A stretch of 48,997 nt of DNA. Origin: Acidobacteriota bacterium (GTDB taxonomy: Bacteria; Acidobacteriota; UBA6911). Within the stretch, counting starts at the first letter, position 1, and every line of letters begins with the position of its first letter. The notes under the pieces were generated by a model, which saw only the letters and a list, made by a program, of their open reading frames with translations, did not search any database and was not told the DNA's origin. Of the stretch, positions 25,030 through 33,506 are shown piece after piece. The stretch is from the NCBI GenBank assembly GCA_031271905.1, contig JAISUT010000058.1, forward strand, positions 1 through 48,997, given 5' to 3'. The translations under genes were made by a program, and so were the position numbers.

Positions 25030-25902
25030 ATGAAAGGCATCATACTGGCGGGGGGCGCGGGGACGCGCCTGCATCCCATCACCAAGGCGGTGTCCAAGCA
25101 GATACTGCCGGTCTACGACAAGCCGATGATCTACTACCCCCTCTCGGTGCTGATGCTGGCGGGCATCCGGGACGTGCTGGTCATATCGACCCCCAACGAC
25201 CTGCCGCTCTTCGAGAAGCTCTTCGGCGCCGGCGACTGGCTGGGGATGGCGTTCTCCTACAAGGTGCAGGAGAGCCCCCGGGGGCTGGCGGACGCCTTCA
25301 TCCTCGGCAGGGGGTTCATCGGCGGGGACGACTGCGCCTTGGTGCTGGGGGACAACATGTTCTACGGCAGGGGCTTTTCCGGCACCTTGAAAAGCGCCGC
25401 CGGCAAGGTGGCGTGCGGCGGGGGCGGGGTGATCTTCGGCTATTACGTGAAAGACCCCGCGGCTTACGGCGTGGTGGAGTTCGACAAGGACGGCAATGCG
25501 GTCTCCATCGAGGAGAAGCCCGCGCAGCCCAAGTCGCATTACGCGGTGCCGGGGCTTTATTTCTACGACAACCGGGTGGTGGAGATCGCCCAGGGGATCA
25601 AGCCCTCCGCGCGGGGCGAGATCGAGATCACGGCGGTGAACAACGCCTATCTCGCCGAGGGGCGCCTGACGGTGGAGGTCTTGGGGCGCGGCATGGCGTG
25701 GCTCGACACGGGCAGTTACGACGGCTTGCTGGAGGCGGCGAACTTCATCGCCACCATCCAGAAGCGGCAGGGGGTGTACGTCTCCTGCATCGAGGAGATC
25801 GCCTACCGCAACGGATGGATAGGCCGGGACGACCTTTTGAGGATGGCGGCGTCGTACAAGACCGACTACGGCGCATACCTCTCGTTCATCGCCGGCGTCT
25901 GA
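25030..25902 (+). CDS. rfbA: Glucose-1-phosphate thymidylyltransferase
   Basis: A 290-residue cytoplasmic nucleotidyltransferase that forms dTDP-glucose from dTTP and glucose-1-phosphate, the first step of dTDP-rhamnose synthesis. The start ATG has GAGGA close upstream. The motif [20 protein letters not shown] is the nucleotide-binding signature. [50 protein letters not shown] and [13 protein letters not shown] are all family-conserved. Length matches (about 290). It lies 28 nt after rfbB in the same operon. The product feeds rhamnosylated O-antigen or other glycans. Confidence 0.97.
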   Translation: MKGIILAGGAGTRLHPITKAVSKQILPVYDKPMIYYPLSVLMLAGIRDVLVISTPNDLPLFEKLFGAGDWLGMAFSYKVQESPRGLADAFILGRGFIGGDDCALVLGDNMFYGRGFSGTLKSAAGKVACGGGGVIFGYYVKDPAAYGVVEFDKDGNAVSIEEKPAQPKSHYAVPGLYFYDNRVVEIAQGIKPSARGEIEITAVNNAYLAEGRLTVEVLGRGMAWLDTGSYDGLLEAANFIATIQKRQGVYVSCIEEIAYRNGWIGRDDLLRMAASYKTDYGAYLSFIAGV

Positions 25903-25929
25903 GGAACTGTCAATGGAGGAGAGCGATTT

Positions 25930-26475
25930 ATGCCTGTGACCGTCACACCCTGTCCGATCGAAGGGCTTTGGGAGATACGGCCCAAGGTCTTCAGCGACCG
26001 CCGCGGCTATTTCTTCGAGTCCTGGTCGAAGCGGGACTTCGCCGCCGCCGGACTCGGCATGGACTTCGTCCAAGACAACCAGTCGCGCTCGTACAAGGGC
26101 GTCTTGCGGGGGCTGCACTTCCAGAAGGCCCACCCGCAGGGGAAGCTCGTCCGGGTCATCGAGGGCGAGGTCTTCGACGTGGCGGTGGACTTGCGCCCCG
26201 GCTCGCCCACCTATAGCAAGTGGCACGGCGTCACCCTCGACGGCGAGCGGCAGAACCAGTTCTACATCGGCGAGGGCTTCGCCCACGGCTTCCTGGTCTT
26301 GAGCGACGTCGCCGTGTTCGCCTACAAATGCACCGATTTCTACCACCCTGAGGACGAGGGGGGGATCATCTGGGACGACCCCGTCATCGGCATCGCCTGG
26401 CCCGACCTCGGGGGCGAATACCAGCTTTCGGACAAGGATCGGGCGTTGCCCCGCCTCGACTCCTTGTCCAGGTAG
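25930..26475 (+). CDS. rfbC: dTDP-4-dehydrorhamnose 3,5-epimerase
   Basis: A 181-residue cupin-fold epimerase acting on dTDP-4-keto-6-deoxyglucose. The ATG at 25930 has GGAGGAG upstream. Family motifs are present: FSDRRGYFFESW, QDNQSRSYKGVLRGLHFQK with the catalytic His, the segment after GKLVRVIEGEVFDVAVDLR, and FAHGFLVLSD with the active-site Tyr/Asp region downstream. Length is standard. It lies between rfbA and rfbD, 27 nt and 55 nt from its neighbours. Confidence 0.96.
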   Translation: MPVTVTPCPIEGLWEIRPKVFSDRRGYFFESWSKRDFAAAGLGMDFVQDNQSRSYKGVLRGLHFQKAHPQGKLVRVIEGEVFDVAVDLRPGSPTYSKWHGVTLDGERQNQFYIGEGFAHGFLVLSDVAVFAYKCTDFYHPEDEGGIIWDDPVIGIAWPDLGGEYQLSDKDRALPRLDSLSR

Positions 26476-26530
26476 GGCGCGCAGGCGCCCGAGCGACGGC
26501 GGCGGGGGGCTTCCGCCCAAGGGGGGTGCA

Positions 26531-27436
26531 ATGGGGAAGAACACGGTCTGGCTGATTGGCGACAAGGGGATGCTCGGCGCCGAGCTTGCCCCTGTCTTGG
26601 AAGGGCGCGGCTTTCCCGTCGTCGGCACCGACCGCGAGGTGGACGTCACCGACGCGGCGGCGCTCCGGGGGTTCGCCCAAGGGAAGGGTTTCGCCTGGAT
26701 CGTCAACTGCGCCGCCTACACGGCGGTGGACAAGGCGGAGGATGACGCGCAAGCCTGCCGCCGCCTCAACACCGACGGCGCGGGGAACATCGCCGCCGCC
26801 GCCCACGCCATGGGGGCGCGGCTCATCCACATCGCGACCGACTACGTGTTCGACGGCAGGGGGGTGGTGGAACCCGGCGCCGCCGCCCCCCGCCCCTACC
26901 GGGAAGACGACGCCACGGCGCCCATCGGCGTCTACGGCGCCACCAAGCGCGACGGCGAGCGCGCCGTGGCGGCCGTCGCGCCCGACTCCTACATCGTCCG
27001 CACCGCCTGGCTCTACGGGCGGCACGGCAACAACTTCGTCCGCACCATGCTCCGGCTCATGAAGGAGCGGGACGCCGTGTCGGTGGTGGACGACCAGCGC
27101 GGCAGCCCCACCTGGGCGTTCGACCTGGCCGGGGCCGTCGCCGCCTTCGCCGCCGCCGCCGCCGCGGGGCGGCCCGCCCCATACGGCATCTACCACTACA
27201 CCGACGAAGGCGCCGTCACCTGGTTCGACTTCGCGCGGGAGATACACCGGCAGGGGCGCGCCCTGGGCTTGCTCGACAAGGATTGCGACGTGCGCCCCTG
27301 CACCAGCGCGGAGTTCCCGGCGAAGGTGACGCGCCCCGCCTACTCGGTCTTGGACAAGGGGAAGGTCAAGGCCGCCCTGGGCTTGGACATCCCGGATTGG
27401 CGGGCGAGCCTCGGACGCTATTTGTCGCAGGGCTGA
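26531..27436 (+). CDS. rfbD: dTDP-4-dehydrorhamnose reductase
   Basis: A 301-residue NAD(P)H-dependent reductase, the last step to dTDP-L-rhamnose. It starts at ATG 26531 after a GGGGGG stretch. The Rossmann segment VWLIGDKGMLGAELAPVLEG is followed by DVTDAAAL, VNCAAYTAVDKAEDDAQAC, ATDYVFDG, the catalytic YGATK and VRTAWLYGRHGNNFVRTM. The end of the gene abuts a cluster of hairpins. The complete rfbBACD set means the cell can make dTDP-rhamnose. The acceptor glycan genes are not in view. Confidence 0.96.
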   Translation: MGKNTVWLIGDKGMLGAELAPVLEGRGFPVVGTDREVDVTDAAALRGFAQGKGFAWIVNCAAYTAVDKAEDDAQACRRLNTDGAGNIAAAAHAMGARLIHIATDYVFDGRGVVEPGAAAPRPYREDDATAPIGVYGATKRDGERAVAAVAPDSYIVRTAWLYGRHGNNFVRTMLRLMKERDAVSVVDDQRGSPTWAFDLAGAVAAFAAAAAAGRPAPYGIYHYTDEGAVTWFDFAREIHRQGRALGLLDKDCDVRPCTSAEFPAKVTRPAYSVLDKGKVKAALGLDIPDWRASLGRYLSQG

Positions 27437-27461
27437 CCCGCCCTGCCCCCGGCGCAGGGCG

Positions 27462-27581
27462 CAACCCCTTCGGGGTTGGGATTTGTTTTGATCGATCACC
27501 CAGGGCAGGTCGCGCTTCGCGCGCCCAACCCTGGGCTTCGATGCGCAACCGCCTTGCGGTTGTGGCGGGGCTTCGCCCCGC
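27462..27581. repeat. Cluster of four tri-nucleotide-loop palindromes
   Basis: Four hairpins lie within 120 nt after rfbD: CAACCCC-TTC-GGGGTTG (27462-27478); CGCGC-TTC-GCGCG (27511-27523) inside an outer CCCAGGG/CCCTGGG stem (27499-27535); CAACCGC-CTT-GCGGTTG (27546-27562); and GCGGGGC-TTC-GCCCCGC (27565-27581). The last is identical to 7334-7350. They may terminate the rhamnose operon, and they look like a dispersed palindromic repeat family. Confidence 0.85.
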
Positions 27582-27651
27582 ACCCCGTCATTAGCGCCAT
27601 CCCGAACGCCAAACAAGGAAGCAAAAATAAGCCAAAATCGGAAGCAAATAC

Positions 27652-27680
27652 TTGACGAACCAGGAAGTCGAGTGTATGGT
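27652..27680 (+). promoter_or_regulatory. Candidate sigma-70 promoter for the ATPase gene
   Basis: TTGACG (27652-27657) and TATGGT (27675-27680) are 17 nt apart and lie 36 nt before the preferred GTG start at 27716. Confidence 0.5.
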
Positions 27681-27715
27681 AGTCGCATCCAATGACCTCC
27701 GGAGGTTGGCTTAAG

Positions 27716-28981
27716 GTGGAGCGAAGATATCTAAAACGCATTGCAGACGAAGTATTGGACAAACACTTGGCCGCCTCGGGCGCCGTATTGATAGAGGGTG
27801 CGAAATGGTGCGGCAAAACGTGGACGGCAGAGCAAAAAGCCAAAAGCACGCTCTTTATGCAAGACCCCGACAAAAAAGCGTCCAACCTGAAAGCGGCAGA
27901 TACAAAGCCTTCATTGTTACTCAGGGGCGACAATCCGAGATTGCTGGATGAATGGCAGGAAGCACCGGTGCTTTGGGATGCTGTACGTTTCGCGGTTGAT
28001 CGTGCCGGTGAAACCGGAATGTTTATTTTAACCGGTTCTGCCGTGCCGTCGGATAATGTTGTGTCTCACACCGGTACCGGAAGGATCGCTCGAATGCTAA
28101 TGAGAACAATGACGCTTTACGAGTCCCTTGAATCAAGCGGTGCCATTTCTCTTAAAGCCCTGTTTGACGGGACAACAGATGGTGCCGGCATGTCAACGCT
28201 ATCCATAGAAGAGCTGGCTTTTGCATTGACACGCGGCGGATGGCCAGCGTCCATCGGGAATAGCGAATCGATTGCGCTGCAGCGCACCCGGGACTATGTG
28301 GAAGCAATTATCAATCAAGATGTTTCCCGCGTTGACGGTGTGGAAAAAAGCCCTGCCCGTGTTCGCGCATTGATGCGGTCGTTGGCGAGAAATGTCTCGA
28401 CCACGGCTAATTCTTCAACAATACGAAACGACATCTCAGGTGATGAAGACACCATATCGGAAAAGACTATCGCCTCATATATCAATGCACTCAGGCGCAT
28501 ACATGTCGTCGAAGACTTGCCCGCGTGGAATCCGGCGATGCGATCCAAGACAGCACTGCGAACGTCGCCAAAACGCCATTTTTCGGATCCTTCTATAGCC
28601 ACGACAGTCCTTCGTATGACGAAAGACAGCTTGCTGAATGATTTCAATACTTTCGGTTTGCTTTTTGAATCCCTGTGCATTCGCGACTTGCGTGTTTATG
28701 CCGAAGCGATCGACGGAGAAGTGTTTCACTACCGCGACAAGAGCGGCTTGGAAGCTGACGCTGTTATCCATTTAAACGATGGGCGTTGGGGCGCAATCGA
28801 GGTTAAAATGGGAGCCAAGGAAATCGAGGAAGCCGCAGAACACCTTATTACGCTTAAAGTGAAGGTCAATACTGATAAAATGCGCGAGCCAGCGTTCCTG
28901 ATGGTATTGACCGGCGGGGAACTCGCATATAAACGCAAAGACGGAGTATTTGTCGTACCTTTAGGATGCTTGAAGAATTAA
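27716..28981 (+). CDS. AAA ATPase with DUF4143 C-terminus
   Basis: A 421-residue cytoplasmic ATP-binding protein. The GTG at 27716 was chosen because GGAGG sits 10 nt upstream and the family starts with (M)ERrYLKRIADEVLDKHL; an ATG eight codons earlier is possible. The Walker A motif is IEGAKWCGKTWTA (~residues 26-38), Walker B lies near LLDEWQEAPVLWD, and a sensor-type strand is MFILTGSA. The C-terminal half carries the DUF4143 domain, with LLFESLCIRDLRVYAE, HYRDKSGLEADAVI and WGAIEVKMG (a PD-(D/E)XK-like strand pattern). This family is widespread and often horizontally transferred; the function is not established. GC is lower than in the rhamnose operon, which supports acquisition. Confidence 0.9.
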   Translation: MERRYLKRIADEVLDKHLAASGAVLIEGAKWCGKTWTAEQKAKSTLFMQDPDKKASNLKAADTKPSLLLRGDNPRLLDEWQEAPVLWDAVRFAVDRAGETGMFILTGSAVPSDNVVSHTGTGRIARMLMRTMTLYESLESSGAISLKALFDGTTDGAGMSTLSIEELAFALTRGGWPASIGNSESIALQRTRDYVEAIINQDVSRVDGVEKSPARVRALMRSLARNVSTTANSSTIRNDISGDEDTISEKTIASYINALRRIHVVEDLPAWNPAMRSKTALRTSPKRHFSDPSIATTVLRMTKDSLLNDFNTFGLLFESLCIRDLRVYAEAIDGEVFHYRDKSGLEADAVIHLNDGRWGAIEVKMGAKEIEEAAEHLITLKVKVNTDKMREPAFLMVLTGGELAYKRKDGVFVVPLGCLKN

Positions 28982-29271
28982 CGAACGGGGACGAGTACCA
29001 GTACCGAACAGGGGGATATGAAGAAACCGTCGCACAATGCGTCGGTCTCCGCCTTCTCGGTGTTCACCCGCCGCTTCTTCACGACGTCGGGCAGCACCTC
29101 GCCGGTCTGTTTGTCCGCGACGTCTTCGGCGGTGTATTCCTCGTAGCCGTGCTTGACCGCATAGACGTTGTTTCCCAGAACGCATCGCACCCGCAGTAGA
29201 CCAGCGCGAAACAGGCCGCCGCGCGCTAGAAAGCCGCACTTGTCGCCGCCGCCAGCCCTCCTTTTGGCCAA
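28978..29271 (-). pseudogene. Possible gene remnant between the ATPase and the small membrane protein
   Basis: The 493-nt gap 28982-29474 holds no convincing intact gene. On the minus strand a 97-codon frame contains a coding-looking centre (NNVYAVKHGYEEYTAEDVAD, then KQTGEVLPDVVKKRRVNTEK), while its N-terminal third looks random. I do not recognise the family. It overlaps the end of the ATPase gene by 4 nt and is probably a decayed fragment. A TAGAAT box (29325-29330) to its right may belong to the following plus-strand genes, but I see no good -35. Confidence 0.3.
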
Positions 29272-29474
29272 CTTTTTTGCAGGAACACAGGGAAAACGCC
29301 CTTAAAAAATGAACCGAATTGGAGTAGAATCCATCAATTAAAATTGGATGCCTTGGCGCACAAAATCTTTTTTGGTTTGATGCGTAGACATTCGCGTGCC
29401 TCTCCAATGCCCGCTTTTCCGCTGGTGCGACAGGGGCTTTACAATTGGCTCGTCAGGAAAGGAAGTTGCATCAA

Positions 29475-29666
29475 ATGTATTTGGATCCAGGATTCGGCAG
29501 CATGGTGGTTCAAGGCCTGGTGGGGTTGGTTGCCGTCGCAAGCACATCATTCTACCTGTTTCGACAGAAGATAAAGAACTTTTTCAGCAAGGGTCAGAAA
29601 AAATATCCGTCGGGGGAGGGGGAGGCAGTGACATCTCCCTCGGAGGAAGCGGTCGATGGCGAGTAG
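29475..29666 (+). CDS. Small single-pass membrane protein
   Basis: A 63-residue protein. The ATG at 29475 has AGGAAAGGAAG upstream and starts MYLDPGFGSMVVQGLVGLVA. This is the recurrent N-terminus (YLDPG.GS..vQ) of a family of tiny membrane proteins found beside glycan or methyltransferase genes. One helix is visible, about residues 7-26, then a basic stretch (RQKIKNFFSKGQKK) and an acidic tail. It overlaps the methyltransferase gene by 11 nt, so the two are translationally coupled and probably work together, perhaps with this protein as a membrane anchor or adaptor. The function is otherwise unknown. Confidence 0.75.
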   Translation: MYLDPGFGSMVVQGLVGLVAVASTSFYLFRQKIKNFFSKGQKKYPSGEGEAVTSPSEEAVDGE

Positions 29667-31026
29667 CGGTAACACGGAGTACAGCTCGTTCCGAGATCCT
29701 TCGGGACGGGTGTTCGAACGCAATGGCGTAATCTACCGCCAAGTCAACCCGGTATACCTGCCCCACTACGAACATCTCATAGGATCAGGGTTGTACGAGG
29801 ACTTGGTGCGCGCGGATTTGCTCGTCCCGCACGATGAGGTCGGCGAATGCGACGCCCCTGGCGGGCGCGGGAAGGTCATCCGCCCGGAGCAGATCCCCTA
29901 CATATCCTATCCCTACGAATGGTGTTTCGAGCAGTATCAGGACGCCGCCCTCGCAACGCTCCGCGCGCAGCGGCTCGCCTTGCGGCATGGCATGACGCTG
30001 AAAGACGCGAGCGCCTACAACGTGCAGTTCCGTTGCGGGAAGGCGGTGCTCATCGACACGCTGTCTTTCGAGGATTACACAGAAGGCCCGTGGACGGCAT
30101 ACGGGCAGTTCTGCCGGCATTTCTTCGCCCCGCTCCTCCTCATGGCGCACTTGGACGCCCGCCTCGGGAAGATGATGCAGGAGTACATCGACGGGGTGCC
30201 CTTGGACTTGGCGTCCACGCTCCTCGGCCGCAAAGGCGGGCTCGCGGCATGGCAGCACATACGCCTCCACGCCGCCTCGATAAGACGTTTCGGCGAGACG
30301 TCGGGCAACGGCAGGGTGAAGCCGGTCGCCCTCAAGAAGGAGCGTCTGGCGGCCATCGTCGAGAGCCTCATCCGCAACGTAGAGGGGCTGAAGCCTAAAG
30401 AGAAGGTCACGGAGTGGGGCGACTACTACCGGGGGACGAATTACAGCGATGCGTCGGCCGAGGTGAAAAAGGCGCTCATAGCCGGTTTTTTGGGCAAGAT
30501 GGGCAGCATCGGATGCGCCTGGGACCTCGGCGCCAACGACGGCCGCTATTCCCGACTCGCCATAGGGGACGGCACCTCGGTGGTGGCCTTCGACATCGAC
30601 TCCATGGCGGTGAGCCGGAACTGGCGCGATGTGAAGAGAAGCGGGGAAAACCTGTTGCCCCTGCTTTTAGACCTCGCCGCACCGAGTCCCGCCATAGGCT
30701 TCGCCAACCGCGAGCGCAAAACCATCGACGAACGCCGGAAACCCGACGTCACGCTCATGCTGGCGCTAGTCCACCACCTCGCCATCTCCAACAACCTGCC
30801 GCTCGGCATGATCGCCGAATGGGTCGCGTCGTTTACGAAGTTCCTCGTCATTGAATTCGTCCCCAAGGGCGACTCCCAAGTGCAACGGCTTTTGAGAACC
30901 CGCGCGGACATCTTCCCGGGCTACACGGAGGAGCATTTCGAGCAGGCGTTCGCGGCGCATTTCACGTTGCTTGAAAAAAAGCCCATCGAAGGCACGGTGC
31001 GGACGCTGTATCTCTTTCGGACTTGA
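29656..31026 (+). CDS. NoeA-like SAM-dependent methyltransferase
   Basis: A 456-residue protein. The start ATG (29656) lies inside the preceding small gene. The N-terminal half (~1-230) includes FRDPSGRVFERNGVIYRQV, LRHGMTLKDASAYNVQFRCG and LIDTLSFEDY; the last two resemble the catalytic and metal-loop layout of kinase-like folds (D.s..N.q and iDt). The C-terminal half (~250-456) is a class I methyltransferase: motif I is AWDLGANDGRYSRLA, an acidic motif lies at VVAFDIDSMAV, and LMLALVHHLAISNNLP follows. This two-part arrangement is typical of proteins annotated NoeA-like nodulation or class I methyltransferases. The substrate is unknown. A strong bidirectional hairpin follows the gene. Confidence 0.8.
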   Translation: MASSGNTEYSSFRDPSGRVFERNGVIYRQVNPVYLPHYEHLIGSGLYEDLVRADLLVPHDEVGECDAPGGRGKVIRPEQIPYISYPYEWCFEQYQDAALATLRAQRLALRHGMTLKDASAYNVQFRCGKAVLIDTLSFEDYTEGPWTAYGQFCRHFFAPLLLMAHLDARLGKMMQEYIDGVPLDLASTLLGRKGGLAAWQHIRLHAASIRRFGETSGNGRVKPVALKKERLAAIVESLIRNVEGLKPKEKVTEWGDYYRGTNYSDASAEVKKALIAGFLGKMGSIGCAWDLGANDGRYSRLAIGDGTSVVAFDIDSMAVSRNWRDVKRSGENLLPLLLDLAAPSPAIGFANRERKTIDERRKPDVTLMLALVHHLAISNNLPLGMIAEWVASFTKFLVIEFVPKGDSQVQRLLRTRADIFPGYTEEHFEQAFAAHFTLLEKKPIEGTVRTLYLFRT

Positions 31027-31053
31027 ACGGCGACCGCATGCGCCCCGCACCCG

Positions 31054-31099
31054 CCCGGGTCGCGTGACGATGCGGCATCCCGCCTTCACGCGACCCGGG
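31054..31099. terminator. Bidirectional hairpin between convergent genes
   Basis: A perfect 14-bp stem (cccgggtcgcgtga at 31054-31067 with its complement at 31086-31099) and an 18-nt loop lie in the 108-nt gap between the convergent methyltransferase and copper-ATPase genes. It could terminate both. There is no T-run. Confidence 0.7.
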
Positions 31100-31134
31100 G
31101 GAATGGGGATGCGGGCGGGCATGCTCCAGGGAGG

Positions 31135-33462
31135 TCACAGCTCCAGCCTGCCGAGACGCAGGGCGTTGCCGATCACGGAGATCGAGCTGCAGGTCATGGC
31201 GGCGCTGGCGATCATCGGGTCGAGCAGGATTCCGGCGAGCGGATACAACGCCCCTGCCGCCACCGCCACCCCCAGCACGTTGTAGACGAAGGCGAAGAAA
31301 AGGTTCTGCCGGATGTTGCGGATGACGCTGCGGCTGAGCTTGCGGGCGCGCACCACGCCACCCAAATCGCCTTTGAGCAGGATGACGCCGGCGCTCTGGA
31401 TGGCGATGTCGGTCCCCGTGCCCATGGCGATGCCGACATGCGCCGCCGCCAAGGCGGGCGCGTCGTTCACCCCGTCCCCCGCCATCGCCACGACCTTCCC
31501 CCCGGCTTGCAACTGCCGGACGACCTCGCTTTTCCGTTCGGGGGAGACCTCCGCCTCCACCGCGTCGATGCCGAGCCGCCACGCCACCGCAGCAGCAGCC
31601 TCGCGGCCGTCGCCGGTGAGCATGACGATCTGCACCCCCTCGCGGTGCAAGGCGTCGATCGCAGCCTTGGCGGACTCCTTGACCGGGTCGGCGACGCCGA
31701 GGATCCCCGCCTGCGCCCCGTCGATGGCGACCCGCACCACGGTCTGCCCCTCGCGGCGCAAGGCTTCGGCGGCGTCATCGAGCGCGCCGTCGCCGGCGAG
31801 GCCGACGCCGAGCCGCCCGAACAACTTTAAATTCCCTATGGCGACGGCGTGCCCGTCCACGGCGCCCGCGACCCCTTCGCCGGGCAGCGACCGCAGCCCT
31901 TGGACTTCGGCGAGCGGCATACCGCGCCCTTGCGCCGCCGCGACCACCGCAGCCGCCAGCACATGCTCGCTCCCCCGCTCGAGGCTCGCCGCCAGACGCA
32001 AAAGTTCGCCCTCGTCAACCCCCTCGACCGCCCGCACCGCCGTGAGCGCAGGCTTGCCCTCGGTCAAGGTGCCCGTCTTGTCCACGACCAAGACCCCCGC
32101 CTTGCCGAGCAGCTCCAGCGCCTCGGCGTTTTTGACCAGCACCCCCGCCCGCGCCCCGCGCCCCGCGCCGACCATGACCGACATCGGCGTCGCCAGCCCC
32201 AAGGCGCAGGGGCAGGCGATGACCAACACCGCCACGGCGCCCACCAAGGCGTGCGCCATGCGGGGCTCGGGCCCCACTGCGGCCCAGACGGCGAACGTCG
32301 CCAGCGACACCACGGCCACCGTCGGCACAAACCATGCCGCGACCTTGTCCGCCAATCGCTGGATGGGGGCGCGGCTCCGTTGCGCCTCGCCCACCAGCCG
32401 GACGATCTGCGCCAGGAGCGTGTCCCGCCCCACCTTCTCCGCGAGCATCACAAGGCCGCCGGAACCGTTGACCGTCCCGCCGGTGAGGCGGTCGCCGCGC
32501 GCCTTCCCGACCGGCATCGACTCGCCCGTCACCATCGACTCGTCCACGGCGCTCTCGCCATCGAGCACCGTCCCGTCCACCGGGACCTTCTCGCCGGGGC
32601 GCACCCGCAGGCGGTCGCCGGGAGCGACCTCGTCGAGCGGCACGTCCCGCTCGTCCCCGCCCGCACCGAGGACGCGGGCGGTCTTGGGCGCCAGCTCCAA
32701 CAGGGAGCGGATGGCGGCGCCGGTCTTGGCGCGCGCGCCGAGTTCCAATATCTGCCCGAGGAGCACCAGCGTCGTGATGACCGCCGCCGCCTCGAAATAG
32801 ACCGGCGGCGCACCCGCCCCCCCCATCCCCCGATGGGCGTGGAACGATTGAGGCAAGACGCCGGGCAACGCCGTCGCGACCACGCTGTAGGCGTATGCCG
32901 TCCCCGTGCCGACGCCGACCAGGGTGAACATGTTCAGGCTGCGGTTGCGGACGGAATTCCACGCGCGTTCGAAAAAGGGCAGCCCCCCCCACAACACCAC
33001 CGGGGTCGCCAGCGACAACTGGAGCCACGCGCCGCCGGGGACGCTCCAGCCCGTCGCCATCTCGCCCATCGCCAGAAGGAACACGGGGATGGTCAGGGCG
33101 AGGCAGACGCGGAAGCGGCGCTTCATGTCGAGCAGTTCGGGGTTCGCCGCTTCCCCGCCCCGCAAGCCGGCGACGTCCGGCTCCAGCGCCATGCCGCAGA
33201 CGGGGCACGGCCCCGGCTTTCGCTGGCGCACCTCGGGATCCATCGGGCAGACGTACTCGACATCCCCGTCGCCATCCGTGGCGGACGCGGCGCCCGCAGG
33301 CGATTCCCCCGCAGTCAGCCATCGCTCCGGGTCGGCGCGGAATTTCTCCAGGCAGCCGGGGTTGCAGAAGTAGTACGTCGCCCCGCCGTAGTCGAAGCGC
33401 CCCGCCGCCTTCTCAGGCGCGAACACCATCCCGCACACGGGATCCTTCACCCGCTCGTCCAT
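31135..33462 (-). CDS. Copper-type P1B ATPase with YHS and heavy-metal-binding N-terminus
   Basis: A 775-residue inner-membrane metal-efflux pump. The ATG at 33462 follows GAGG at 3 nt; a TTG four codons earlier is the only longer option. Domains: a YHS metal-binding module (~residues 6-50, DPVCGMVFA and [12 protein letters not shown]); a heavy-metal-binding segment (~69-96, YVCPMDPEV and [11 protein letters not shown]); eight predicted TM helices; the Cu-translocation motif CPC ([12 protein letters not shown], ~417); the phosphorylation site DKTGTLTEG (~462); and the hinge [10 protein letters not shown] (~667). The conserved His-Pro of the nucleotide domain reads SEHVLAAA here, with Val in place of Pro (~498). 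No MerR-type regulator or chaperone gene is adjacent. Confidence 0.93.
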   Translation of the reverse strand: MDERVKDPVCGMVFAPEKAAGRFDYGGATYYFCNPGCLEKFRADPERWLTAGESPAGAASATDGDGDVEYVCPMDPEVRQRKPGPCPVCGMALEPDVAGLRGGEAANPELLDMKRRFRVCLALTIPVFLLAMGEMATGWSVPGGAWLQLSLATPVVLWGGLPFFERAWNSVRNRSLNMFTLVGVGTGTAYAYSVVATALPGVLPQSFHAHRGMGGAGAPPVYFEAAAVITTLVLLGQILELGARAKTGAAIRSLLELAPKTARVLGAGGDERDVPLDEVAPGDRLRVRPGEKVPVDGTVLDGESAVDESMVTGESMPVGKARGDRLTGGTVNGSGGLVMLAEKVGRDTLLAQIVRLVGEAQRSRAPIQRLADKVAAWFVPTVAVVSLATFAVWAAVGPEPRMAHALVGAVAVLVIACPCALGLATPMSVMVGAGRGARAGVLVKNAEALELLGKAGVLVVDKTGTLTEGKPALTAVRAVEGVDEGELLRLAASLERGSEHVLAAAVVAAAQGRGMPLAEVQGLRSLPGEGVAGAVDGHAVAIGNLKLFGRLGVGLAGDGALDDAAEALRREGQTVVRVAIDGAQAGILGVADPVKESAKAAIDALHREGVQIVMLTGDGREAAAAVAWRLGIDAVEAEVSPERKSEVVRQLQAGGKVVAMAGDGVNDAPALAAAHVGIAMGTGTDIAIQSAGVILLKGDLGGVVRARKLSRSVIRNIRQNLFFAFVYNVLGVAVAAGALYPLAGILLDPMIASAAMTCSSISVIGNALRLGRLEL

Positions 33463-33506
33463 AAGCCTCTTCAATCCCCTTCCCCGGCGCCTCGTTCAAA
33501 ATGCCG

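Noticed and set aside
27462-27581. CRISPR-like array
   Set aside because: The palindromes are different sequences at uneven spacing with no conserved repeat-spacer unit, and no cas genes are present.
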